From: Nymphaea colorata
Taxonomy: Eukaryota; Streptophyta; Magnoliopsida; Nymphaeales; Nymphaeaceae
Length of the DNA: 64,000 nt
Direction of reading: 5' to 3'
Assembly (NCBI RefSeq): GCF_008831285.2
Contig: NC_045142.1
Span: forward strand, 18,351,354-18,415,353
Position 1 is the first letter of the stretch. Every line of letters starts with the position of its first letter. A program made the position numbers and the translations under genes. The notes beneath the pieces were generated by a model. It saw only the letters and a list, made by a program, of their open reading frames with translations. It did no database searches and was not told the origin of the DNA. Below are positions 36,001-49,100 of this stretch, one piece after another.

Positions 36001-37097
36001 TATTGAAGGCCAAGGAAACAGGCATCAGACAGTCAGATAATGCATATTTGAAGCTCTTAGAATCCCTGGTTTTCATTTTCAGGGTGTACTTTTCGACAAC
36101 AAAGCCAACTGCACATTCACGTGGTTACTCATCATTTTGGAATTGTAGAGCACCTTAGTAGAGGATTTTTCCAATGGCATGCTTGACATGGCATGGCTAC
36201 AGCTGAACAAACTGATAGCATTCGCAAAAACTTAACGACTGTGGCCGAGTATCATCAAGTGGTGATTGGAACACCAGTAAGCAATAATGTTGTATAAGCC
36301 TTGCTTTGATCTTCGATGTTTTCTCTTGCAAGGCTACAACAGAATCCATGTCATCTACATAGAAGCCAATAATAAGTAAGGTGCAGCATTGAGAAGGTCT
36401 TCGAGTTGATTCATATTTCTGGGTCTGGATACCACATCCACGTGGACAGTCCAGTAAGAATGTGAAAGCAGATAAAGCATGTTACAGTCAAGTTATGCAC
36501 AGAAACTTTTCCCTTTTTCTGAATTGGTATGACAGGTCAGGCAGACAATGACCAGATTAGAAATACAAATCACGAATCTTGGGGTGAAGGAATCCAATCT
36601 GGATGCTTATCTTTTAAGATAAGTATCACCACAATTCCTCCTCCCAAGCTTACTAAGCATCTCATTAAATGGTCATATGTGTAGCCTATATTAGTCTATT
36701 AGTCAACATTTTTAATCAACTGACCCAATCTCCTTATAAAATATCCTCTATACTAACACAGCCCAATCACAATATGATGCTGTCCATAATTCGGTCATGG
36801 GCCTGGGAATTGACTGAAATCGTCCTGGTCAAAGTCATAAATTTTTAGGGTGTACTTTTACCACACAACAACAAAGAAGTCAAATCACATCTATAAAATA
36901 AAAAGTAACTATCAAGTAAATACAATCAAATAACTATAGTTTGTAAGCACAGCTACAAAATAATAACTAATAAACAACCTAAGCCACATGGGTACAGGTA
37001 GGGGTTTGGGAAAGAGTACGCTAATGTGGATGTAGGTACAGGTAAGGCAATTTTAGATGATGTAGTTAGGGGATACCGCAATATATATATATATATA

Positions 37098-37170
<73 letters not shown>

Positions 37171-40100
37171 TGAAACACATACACACACACACACACAAAA
37201 TCCCATGAAAGTTCATGCATGGTTCAAGAGAAAAAGGGCTTAATGTGTTTCCAAAAACACCATAGTGTGTATTGTGTCCCCATACCCATGCCACTGTGTT
37301 GGTATGTTCACAAGGGTATGGGGACCAAACTGCCCTATCTATGTGTCTCAGTAAAAGTATGTGTGAACAATTATAGTTCATTTTTTAGTGATTCTAAGTA
37401 ATAGTAAGAATGTGTGCTGAATAAAAAAGTATACAATCAGACAATCCCTAGCCGATTCAATTTATTAAGCCAATTCAGCTGATCCAGAACCAAATTCTCT
37501 AACATTCAGTTGCATTTGTTTCAGTACTTGACTCATGACTCAGTCCACTAGCAATCTGAATCGATTCAGGTGATTTCCCAGCAACTCATTGGGTTTGCCA
37601 ACCACACTTAAAACATTAGTAGGACAATCTTGATCTGGTTGACTAGCAAATTACACTATTCGGGTTGTTCACAAAAGCAACTATCATATATGGACCAGTA
37701 AGCCTTAAGGTAAAAAATGAAGGTGCACTCGAAACCGAGTTTTTCGAATTTGACTAATTACAAGTTTTTTTCATTTTGGAAAAAATCATAATCAACAAAA
37801 CCGTTGATCTTAACGTTAAACAAGTAAGAACCAAGAAGATGAGCTAGGAGATAGTTGAGAGAAGCTAGAGAGGAGAGAAAGAGAAAAAAGAACCTCTCAG
37901 CTGTGTCTCCTCCTCTTTCCTTAGATTAAAAAGAACTAATTAGAGTTATGTCTAACCCCTTACATAAAGAGTCCAATAAGTAATTAAAAATTCAAAGAAA
38001 TACCCAATAATAAAGTTCCAAAATACAGAAAACCTCAAACCAGCATGTTTTCTCAACACTCCCCCTCAAGTTAGAGCATAGATGTCTATCATGCTCAGCT
38101 TGCTACAATACTTCATGAAATCTGATAAAGGAGAGCTCTGGTAAATATACCTGCGACTTGATCTTCTGAGGCAACATATTCAGTAGAGATAATCCTTGCT
38201 TGAACCAAGTCCCTAATATAGTGACAATCCATCTTATCTGTTTGGTCTGTTCGTTGAAGCCAGATTATCGGCCATATAGGTGGCCACTTTATTATCACAT
38301 TGCATTTTTATAGGTAATTCTATCTAAATTTCAAGGCCTTCTAGCATGGCTCTCACCCAGGTGATCTCAGTGGCAGTTTGAGTCATGGCTCGGTACTCTA
38401 ACTCTGCACTAGACCAAGCCACAACAACTTGTTTTTTAGTTCTCCAAGAGACTAAGTTGCCTCCAACAAGGATGCAGAATTTCATAGTGGACTTTCTATC
38501 ATCAATAGGTCTGCATAATTTGCATCAGAATAAGCCTCTATCTAGATTGATGAACTTCTTATAAATAATAGGCCTTTTCTAGGGGAACCTTTTAAAATTT
38601 CAAGAGTTGCATAGCTGCATCCCAACGGGGTTTTTTGGGCTTGTCCATAAACTAGCTCAGTTTTTCCACAGCAAAAGATATATCCAACCGAGTGATGGTT
38701 ACATATAGTAGTTTTCCAATCAATGACCGATATGATTTGCTATCAATAGGTTCGTATTTATCATCATATAAGTGAATACGAGAATTCATAGGAATAGATT
38801 CATACTTGTTTCTTGTAGCAAATCAAGAACATATTTTCTTTGGGAAAGAACTAAACCTTCTTTCCTTCTTGCTACTTCTATCCCCAAGATGTAACGCATA
38901 GAGCCAAGATAGTAAAAAAGTGTTGTTGGTTCCTTGTGTGTTGTATTTCTTGCTCGTAATCACCAATTAAAATAATGTCATCCACATATATCACTATAAC
39001 AACTATACCTCTGAGGTCTTTTTTATGAATAATGAATGATCTAAAGAAGATCTATGAAACTCAAACTTAGACACAACATCACACAACTGCTGAAACATCA
39101 CACAACTTCTGAAACCATGCTCTGGAACTCTGTTTCAAACCATATATAACCTTCTTTAACAAACATACGTTGGTACACTCCCCTTGTCTCTCCAAGCCCG
39201 ACGGTTGCTGCATATAAACTAATTTAGATAAATCTCCATACAAAAATGCATTTTTGATATCTAAGTGGTGCATATTCCATCCATAATGAACTGCAACAGA
39301 TATAATTAATCATATAGTACCCAAATGTACCACAGGAGAGAGAGTTTCAAAGAAGTCAATACCATACGCCTGTGTGTACCCTTTTGCTACCAACTGTGCC
39401 TTATATCGCTCAACTGCACTATCATAGTTATACTTGATAGTAAAGTCTCATTTCGAGCCAACAATATCTGCCCCGAATGGAGGATCAACAAGAACCCAAG
39501 TGTGGCGGGATAGTAGTAGGTAGAGTCCATCTCCTCCCTCATTGTTTGGTATCACTTAAGAGTCCAAAAGAGCTTATTCATGCGAGATAGGGACTGAAGT
39601 AGCTGGCAAGGCATCAATAAATTTGTACATATGATCTCCCATGAGATGTACTAACAAATTTAGAAAAAGGATGAATTGTGTCTTGTCTGACCCCTTTACG
39701 TAGTGCAATAGGCAATTCATCAAGATGAGAAGCATCAATGGAACACTCAGGCATGTCATGTAATTCAGAACTACATACCTTCCAAGAGCAAGACATTACA
39801 GGGTCATTAGATGATGGATTCCTTCTTGAATATATGAGAGAATTGTCTTTAAACTGCAGAATGGAGGAATTGGGACAAGTGAGGAATGATATAAAAAGAA
39901 GGTGAGTCAAGTGGAATAGGAGGAATTGGGAGTGGAACAGAAGGAGACATCTCAAATTGTGGATATGAAGGGCTTGCAAGAAAGAATGGAGAAGACTCGA
40001 AAAAGGTTACATCGACACTAGGGCTGCATAACGAGTCGAGCCAACTCGAACTTGCTCGAGTAAACTCGACTCGAGCTAGACTCGTTTGTTATACAAGTCG

Positions 40101-43100
40101 AGCTCGAACTTAAATATAAACTCGAGTATATTAATGAGCCAAGTTCGAGTTGGTTGGACTCGACTCGGCTCAGCTTTTTGTTTTCTTTGTTAAATTTTAC
40201 AAACTTCTCATTATTTTTTTGTTTTTCTCATTATTTTTTTCAAGTGCTTTCAGTTTTCCCTCTCTTTTCCTCTCACCTTCATCATTACACCCACCTCCCT
40301 CTATTTTTCTCTTCCCACACTTCCTCCCACCCTCATCATTACTCTTTTCAATCAATCAATCAATCTCATTCATTTACCCTCCTGTTTTTCTCTCCCCTCA
40401 CCCACACTCGTCATTTATTTTCCCTCCTATTTTTTCTCTCTCCTCACCCACGCTTTTCCTAGAGATAATGCCGATAAATGTGGTGCTCATGGTAGGTGTC
40501 ATTGTCCAAAAAAGAGGTAAATCTTGACATTCTCTCTCTCTCTCTCTCTCTCTCTCATGAGAACATCATACAAAAAACTTTTGTTCATGATATGTTTTAC
40601 CATCAGCTTTCCTAGTGTTGAAACAAGACAACAAACCTGTGGAATGAAAATTAAAGTGTCATTATTTGGGGGAAATATTCCTTTCTGAGTAGTGTCCTTT
40701 CATCTACTGCTTGTAAGTGTTTACGCTATGAAAATAAACAAAAACCGGAGAAATGTGGCATGGCTGGAAGGTGGAATACCAAATCACTTCATAGTCCAGA
40801 AACCATTTTCTGCTCAAAGAGTTTTGGTATTCTTTTTCCTTTTGCAGACAGCAGCCTTAGATAGGAATGGATTATTATTCTTTGGATGAGTCTCATGTCG
40901 TGTTTAGAGATGTGCTCGCACGCGTTTTGCATTTCCAGGAAATTGAAAGTGAAGAGGGTGACAAGAGTTCCTTCCATCAGTTCAAAGATTGCCGACATCC
41001 GTGCAGACGAGTATTCCTGGAGAAAATATGGGCAGAAACCAATAAAGGGTTCTCCCTAACCAAGGTGCTTCTCCTTCCTCTGTTTATTCCAATCTCTCTA
41101 GAGAAGAAGAGAGGAATGAGCTTTCCTTTTCTTTTTCTTTTTTTCTGCTTTCCTTTTCTTTTTTTTTTTCTTTTGGCATGATCTCATTTTTCTCATTATC
41201 TGAATCTGTCTTTGTCTACAGAGGATACTACAAATGCAGCAGTCTCAGAGGGTGGCCTACGAGAAAGCATGTGAAGCAAGCACCTGACGATCCCTCGATG
41301 CTTATCGTGACATATGAGGGCGAGCATCGCCATTTTCGGACCACCAACAATACCAATGCTCTCTTGTTACAGTCTTGATTTTTTTGTTTCCGGTATGTGT
41401 TCTTTTTGGGTTTCTGGAATTTGGGTGTTCCTGCATTGAGTCCTGAATTTCGGAGATGAAACACAGCGTAGAATTTTTAGTTTACGATTTTTGGGGAAGA
41501 CATACACCGTTTAAACGAGTTTAAACGAGCCGACGAGTTGAGCTCGAGCTCGAACACAGTCTCTCGAGTCAAGTTCGAGTTGGAGTTGTGAAGCTCGTGT
41601 CGAGCTCGAGTTACGCTCGAGCTGATTTAAACATGAGTCGAGCTGAGCTCGAGCTCGACTCGCGTGCAGCCCTAATCAGCACTGACAAAATCTCGATTAG
41701 ATATAGGATCTAAGCACCATTACCCTTTCTGATTTCGAGAGTTTCCCACAAATACACATTTAGTTGGTTGCACGGCTAGTTTATCTCGATTAGGTCCAAG
41801 TCAATGTACAAAGCATGTGCATCCAAATACACTGGAGGTAAAGAGAACAAAGCCCTATTTGTGTTTGGGTAAAAATTTGAATTGGCATCTTGTTGTCTAT
41901 GGAAGAAGATGGCATTCTATTTATTAGGTAACATGCAGTTAACATTGCATCTCTCAAAATTTGGAAGGCATATAAGAATGAAGCATGATAGTGCAGGCAG
42001 CATCCAACAAATGGCTGTGTTTTATCTTTCAACTACACCATTTTGTTGAGATGTGTGAGGGCATATAAACTGTGGCACAATACCTCAGCATTTATAGAAA
42101 TTCAAGCAGAGAAGTAGATTTGATGTCGAGAGCATTGTCAGTGCGAACAATCTTGATACAAGAATTAAATTAAGTTTTTATTTCCAATATGAAATTTGCA
42201 AGATACAAGGAGCTTCAGATCTGGCTTTCATCAAAAACACCCAAGTGACTTGAGAGAAATCATCAACAATACACAGATAGTAATGAGACGACAACCAACT
42301 CGAGACTCGGTCAAGTCCCGATACATCAACATGAACTAAATCAAATAGATTTTAGCTATACCAACTTTGACTTGATGGAAACAACGTATGACTATGCTTG
42401 CCCAGTTGACAAGCTTCACACCCGACAAAGATTGTAGAAGAAATCTGATGACATAATTGCCAACTTTGGCTCAATGGAAACGACATATGACTATGTTTGC
42501 CTAGTTGACAAGCTTCACACTCGATAGAGATTGTAAAAGAAATCTGAGGACATAATTGCCGAAGTTTCAGAAAGGATGGATGACCACGTCTGAGATCCCA
42601 TTGGAATGCACTTGAAGGTGAATCGACTAAAGAATGAAGCTTATTTAATGGATTATCCAACAAGTAGATTCCATCTCTCTCATGGCCTCCACCAATCTTC
42701 CTCTCAGTCGATAGGTCATGAAATACACAAGTATCCTGGTCAAAAATAACTCAGCAATTCTTCTCTCTGGTTAATTTGCTTATAGATAGCATATCCTTTG
42801 GGAATTCAAGAGTATATATCACTTCATGAACATGTAAAGATGGAGATAGACGAACATTTCCATGTCCTTCTACTGGAGATAGTCTTCCATCCGTCAATCG
42901 AACATGTCGTGAGGGATTAAATTTCTACAAATTTGAAATACTAGCATCTCCACAAAAGTGTTTAGATGCTCCAGAATTAAAAAGAGTTCTACCTACAAAA
43001 TATGTTGAATTTGTGATAGAAGTGGAAGCTGATGAGGTAGAATGTGCATTATTTGATCGATGCTCCATAATTAAGCCAAGTTCAGCCGGACATAAATTGA

Positions 43101-46100
43101 GAGATGTAACATCTATAGAAGCGGAAGCAGGATTCACCTTAGGAGCTGAAATGGATGAGGATGTCACAGTCGATGATACAAATGTGTTAGGTTTACCGAG
43201 TTTGTTCCAGCACCTATCCTCTAAGTGGCCAAGTCGACCACAATATGTGCATTGGAGTCTTCCACGTCCTTCTGGACCACGACCTCTTCCTCTACCATGG
43301 GCAGAGTGTTGTGCACTACGTCCTCCTCCAAAAGAGGCAAGTGCAGATGGCTGAGAGTCATTTGTAAATGGAGGAATGATGACAGCCAATCTGTTTAGCC
43401 TATTGAAGGTCTCATCTAGATTGGGAAAATATGATCCTATAAGCATTTGAGCGTTGTATGCAGAGTAATCTGATGACGATCCAGCTAGAAATTTAACAAC
43501 AATCATTTGCTCCATGTGAGACTTGAGACTGCTTGCAGGGAGGTTTTAAAGAATTCATCTTTTCATAAGTAAACTTCAGTTTCGTAAAGTATTCAATTAA
43601 ATCCATGTCACTGTTAGAATATCTTGTGTAAGGGAACCGGGTCTGGATATGGACCCGGTTCCATGGGCACGGGAACCGAGGGTGGCTCGGTACCCTAGGC
43701 GGGTTCCCCCTTTATAATCCCACTTTGTGTTGTGTTGTTGATTTAGTGGAATAACATTTTCTCTCTCCTAGGGTTGCGGTTGTGCACCTAGGTTAGAGCT
43801 TCTCCGTGGTTTTTCACCTCTCTTTGAGGTTTTCCACGTATATTGTGTGTTCCTTTTCTTTCTCTCCATCTTGGTGTGTGTTTCTACATGGTATCAGAGC
43901 CAACGCGTGAGAGATCGTTGGTGTGATAGTCGTGTTTCCGCCGTGTTTCTTTGCCGCTGCTGTTTCCGCCGTTTTTTTTTTTTTTTTGCCGCTGCTGCGC
44001 CGCCGCCGTCCAGCGCTGCCAGCTGCGCCGCCATCGTCCAGCGTGGTTGTTCTCTGCTGCGTTGCCGCTGTCCAGCGCCGCCGTCGCCCATTTCAGCGCC
44101 GCCGCCGTCCCGCGCCACCGCCGCCGTACAGCGCCGCTGCCTCTTGTTTGTCGTCTCTGGTGCTGGGTATTCTTTCTTCTTGGTGATTGTGATGGCCGAG
44201 GAGATGTCCCTCAAGATCGATGATGCCCTAGACTCGGGCAGCAATACCAAGAGCGAGATCTTGCCTGTTCAAGTCACCTCCATCCGGCTGAACAAGGATA
44301 ACTATCTCTCTTGGTCGGCTGCCCTAGAAATTGGGATAACCAGTCGTGGTCGCCTGCCCTACATTACTGGGGAGAAGCCTGCACCTTCAAAAACCGATCC
44401 GCGATGGGCTACTTGGACGTTGGAAGATAGTCAGGTTAAAGTATGGATTATTAGTTCTGTTTCTGCAGATATTCAGCCTTTGATCTTGCGTAAATCGACT
44501 GCCTACGACATGTGGACTGTGCTTGCACGGATGTATGGCCGTAAGAAGAGAGTATTGCGTACGTACCAAATCAAACGTAGCATATACTCTCTTAAACAGG
44601 GTGACTTGTCTGTAGCCGCCTTCTTTGCAGCCCTAAAGACTAAGTGGGAGGAACTTGACTACCATGTGAATGATGACTGGCACTGTGGGTCTGATCATGC
44701 CTTGTACTGGGACAAAGAATGGATGGATCGGACGTTTCTTTTCCTCGGAGGCTTACGCGATGAATTTGAATCCATTAGGAGCCAAATTCTTAATTGTGAC
44801 GAGGTCCCCGGAATTGAAGAGGTGTATACCCGTGTGGAATCTGAAGAACAGCGTCGACAGGTGATGCATATTGACACCAGTCAGGGGAGTTCTCCTTCAG
44901 CCTTTGTTAGTCGTGTTTCTGGGATTGGACAGCGTCCTGTTCGGCGGTGTAACCATTGCAACAAATCAGGACATTCTGTTGATTTTTGTTGGGATCTTCA
45001 TCCTGAGAGGCGGCTTGTCCGGGGTCGTCCTCCTTCTAGCCGCCGGAGTCCTTCTGTGCCTGAGCCTAGTCAGAGTAGTCCGTCAAATGTTGCCAAATCT
45101 AAGCTTTCCTCCGATCAAATCAAAGAACTGCAAGCGTATATCAGCCGGCTGTCTACTACTCAGGAGGATACTTCCACGTCTGAGGGGGCTAAGTTAGCCC
45201 AAGCTCTCGTGGCTACTAGTGACTAAGGTAATTCCTCACATGGTGATTGGATTGTTGACAGTGGTGCTACGCATCATATGACAGGGGACCCTAAGATGTT
45301 CCAAGAATACAAATTGTCTTCGGGGCAGCAACGTGTATCTATGGCTGATGGTTCTTCTATCTCTGTGGCTGGAAAAGGGAGTTTGTCCTTGTTAAATAAA
45401 TACTGTCTTCATAATGCTCTTCATGTTCCCAATATTCCTGTGAATTTGCTATCTGTCAGCAGTATTACTAAAGAACTGAACTGTAATCTGATCTTTTCTG
45501 CTGATCGGTGTTTTCTGCAGGACTTGGTGACGGGGCAGAAGATTGGGATTGGTTCGGCTATTGATGGACTCTACAGACTGCCTGTGCAGGTTGCGTCCGC
45601 TCTTATTTCAGCCACTAGTGGACAGTTGTCAGGCGTAGAAGACAGATCTACTATTATGCGATGGCACGAGAGGCTTGGTCATCTTCCGTTTCCATTGATT
45701 AAGAAGTTGTTTCCTCGTTTGTTTCATTCTGTTTCCATGGACTCCTTCACCTGTGAAGTGTGTCAGTTGGCTAAACATGTTAGGGCCTCGTACCCTATTT
45801 CATTCAATAAAACCACTCGTCCATTTGCTTTGGTTCATTCTGATGTTTGGGGTCCTTCGGGAGTACCCACTTGTCGTGGTTTTCATTACTTTATGACCCT
45901 TATTGATGATTACTCCCGTTGTACGTTCGTGTATCTGTTGAAAGAACGTAGTGAAGTTCCCGTTATTGTCAAAAACTTTGTGGCCTTTGTTGAGACTCAG
46001 TTTCAGACGTCTGTCCAAGCTTTTCGCACCGATAATGCTAGAGAGTATGTCTCTCAATCCCTAGATGATTTCTTGAAGAGCAAGGGTATTGTTCATGAAA

Positions 46101-49100
46101 CGTCATGTAGTTACACACCTCCCCAAAATGGCGTGGCTGAACGGAAGAATCGCCATTTGCTTGATGTTACCCGGGCCCTTCTGTTCCATCGTCAGGTTCC
46201 CAAGCGCTACTGGGGTGATGCGCTTCTCACTAGTGCCCACCTTATTAACCGTATGCCTACCCGTGTGTTGCAGGGCCATTCCCCGTACTCTATGCTTTGG
46301 CCTACTCAGAATCCCTGGCCTCTTACTCCTCGGGTGTTCGGGTGTGTCTGTTTTGTTCATGACCATAGTCCCACCCTCAAGAAACTTGATCCTCGGTCTG
46401 TCAAGGCTGTGTTCCTGGGGTATTCCTCCACTCAGAAGGGATACACATGTGTTGATCCTACCACCTCTAAAGTCTATGTTTCCCGGGACGTCACCTTCCA
46501 TGAACATGAGGCATACTTTCATGTGAATCCTCTTCAGGGGGAGTATCTAGGGCACAGTAGTGAAGAGTATTCCTCAAATCAGTTGATTCAGTTTACGGAT
46601 TTCTTGGATTACAAGGCCAGTGACAGTGTGGCAGACACAGTCAGAGATGATAGAGACTGTCACATGGACGAGGGTCTTGTTGATAATCAGCCTACAGCCC
46701 GTGATCATTTGTTCGGCCAGGTGTACAGAAGGAAGAAGACAGATGTGATTGAAAATGTTGATGTAACCAATCCCAATCCTGTGAGCTCCCCGGATGACCC
46801 AAGTCTAATCAATGAAGAGCTTCCTATAGCCCTGCGCAAGGGCACCAGGTCCTGTACTTCTCACCCAATTCAGAGATTTGTCTCTTATGCGAAACTTAGT
46901 AAGAATTACAAATGCTTTATTACATCCTTGTCTAAGTCTGTGATTCCCAGTGTGTGGAAGATGCCAGAGAGGATCCTAAATGGCTACAGGCCATGACAGA
47001 GGAGATGAATGCCTTGGCAAAGAACAACACGTGGGAAGTTGTTGATATCCCCAAGGACACTCATTTAGTTGGTTCCAAGTGGGTGTTTAGTGTGAAGTAC
47101 AAACCTGATGGTACTGTGGAAAGGTATAAGGCTCGCCTTGTTGCAAAGGGATTCAGTCAGAAATATGGTATTGATTATCTTGAAACTTTTGCCCCTGTTG
47201 CCAAACTGAAAACCGTGAGAGTCATCTTAGCACTTGCTGTGCAAAAGAAGTGGAGCATGGACCAGCTTGATGTCAAGAACGCATTCTTGAACGGCCGTCT
47301 AGAAGAAGAGGTCTATATGAGCATGCCCCCTGGATATGCCCAAAGCGGAAGATGTTGTCATCTCAAGAAAGCCTTGTATGGACTAAAGCAGTCTCCTAGA
47401 GCTTGGTTTGAAAGACTGAGGATAGTGATGAAGACTAATGGGTACAAACAGGGAAATGGTGATCACACCCTATTCATTAAGCAGAGAAATGGTTTGGTGA
47501 GTCTCCTTCTTGTATATGTTGATGATATGATTGTCACAGGTGACGATGAAGAAGAGAAAAAGAAGATGAAGGAGAGGTTAGCTGCTGAATTTGATCTGAA
47601 AGATTTGGGTAAACTAAGGTACTTTCTGGGGATAGAGATTGCTCGATCAGAGACAGGGCTTGTTATGAGCCAAAGGAAGTACACCCTGGATCTTTTAAAG
47701 GAGACAGGTAAACTTGGATGTAGGCCCTTTCTAACCCCAATGGAGTCTGGTACTAAGATAAGCATCAAGACTGGCAACATCTTGGATGAGGAAGGCAAAG
47801 GTCGGTATCAAAGGTTGGTTGGTAAGCTCATCTATCTTACCCTCACTCGCCCTGATATCACCTATGTTGTGAATGTGTTGAGTCAGTTTATACATGCTCC
47901 TACTGATTGTCACTGGAAGAGTGCAGAAAGAGTGTTGGGGTATTTGAAGAATGACCCAGGGAAGGGATTACTGTATACTCAGCAAGACCAACTGAATATT
48001 GAAGGTCACTCTGACGCAAATTGGGCAGGGTGCACTGATACGAGGAGGTCTACTACAGGGTACTGCATTTTTCTAGGGGGTAACCTGGTTGTTTGGAGAA
48101 GTAAAAGGCAGGAAGTTTGTTCTAGATCCAGTGCCGAGGCTGAATACAGGGCAGTTGCTATGGGAGTTACAGAAATGCTATGGTTGAAGATCCTTCTAAC
48201 AGATATTGGAATTGAAATGGAAGAGAAGATGAAGATGTACTGCGACAACAAATCTGCGATTAACCTTGCAAATAATCCCGTCCTGCATGACAGAACCAAA
48301 CACGTGGAGATTGATCGCCACTTCATACGGGAACGCATTGATTCTAAGGAGTTGATCCTGCCTTATATGAAGTCTGAAGATCAGATTGCAGATGTTTTAA
48401 CCAAATCCTTATGTACATCTCAGTTTGAGAAAAATGTGAGCAAGCTTGGCATGTTTGACATGTATGCCAAGCTTGAGGGGGAGTGTTAGAATATCTTGTG
48501 TAAGGGAACCGGGTCTGGATATGGACCCGGTTCCATGGGCACGGGAACCGAGGGTGGCTCGGTACCCTAGGCGGGTTCCCCCTTTATAATCCCACTTTGT
48601 GTTGTGTTGTTGATTTAGTGGAATAACATTTTCTCTCTCCTAGAGTTGCGGTTGTGCACCTAGGTTAGAGCTTCTCCGTGGTTTTTCACCTCTCTTTGAG
48701 GTTTTCCACGTATATTGTGTGTTCCTTTTCTTTCTCTCCATCTTGGTGTGTGTTTCTACAGTCACCTTGCTGCATTTGTAATAGTTCTTGTTGAACTTGT
48801 TGAATTTTGTTGATGTTCTTGTCTTTGAGAGTACGTCAAAGTCATAAGCCAAGCACTAATTATGTTGTTCTCTTCCTCCCACTGTGCATGCCTACCGACT
48901 TTTTCTACTGCCTCATCTTCTTCCAAAATATATTTCTTCTTGTGTCCAACAACTGACATCATGAAAGTTCTAACCCATACATTATAGTTAGATCCATCGA
49001 GTTTGATAGTAGATCCAAAGGAAAATGGATTTGCGAAAGCTTTGTACTCTACAACAGCTTCAGTTTGCTTATTTCCAGATTCAATTGTATCCTGTTGTAG

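Larger units (their letters stand above)
43612..48760 (+). mobile_element. Young, nearly intact Ty1/copia element nested in the older copia
   Basis: LTRs of 277 bp at 43612-43888 and 48484-48760 appear to differ at a single position. The target duplication GTCAC lies at 43607-43611 and 48761-48765. The primer site TGGTATCAGAGCC is at 43889-43901 and the purine tract GAGGGGGAG ends at 48483. It encodes gag and a full pol in plus orientation, opposite to REV3. Deleting it rejoins the gag frame of the host copia. It is related to the element at 8415-13418 (shared [17 protein letters not shown] and LTR ends) but a different subfamily. Confidence 0.96.

Noticed and set aside
36953-37381. 142-codon minus frame with Ile-Tyr repeats
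   Set aside because: It runs through the compound microsatellite of a dispersed repeat.
40150-40527. Ser/Phe/Pro-rich frames in the hAT-like element
   Set aside because: They are CT-rich low-complexity sequence open in two overlapping frames; no transposase or WRKY features.
43847-44191. N-terminal extension of the young copia gag frame
   Set aside because: It starts within the LTR and reads through the primer site and GCC repeats; the ATG at 44192 starts the conserved gag.
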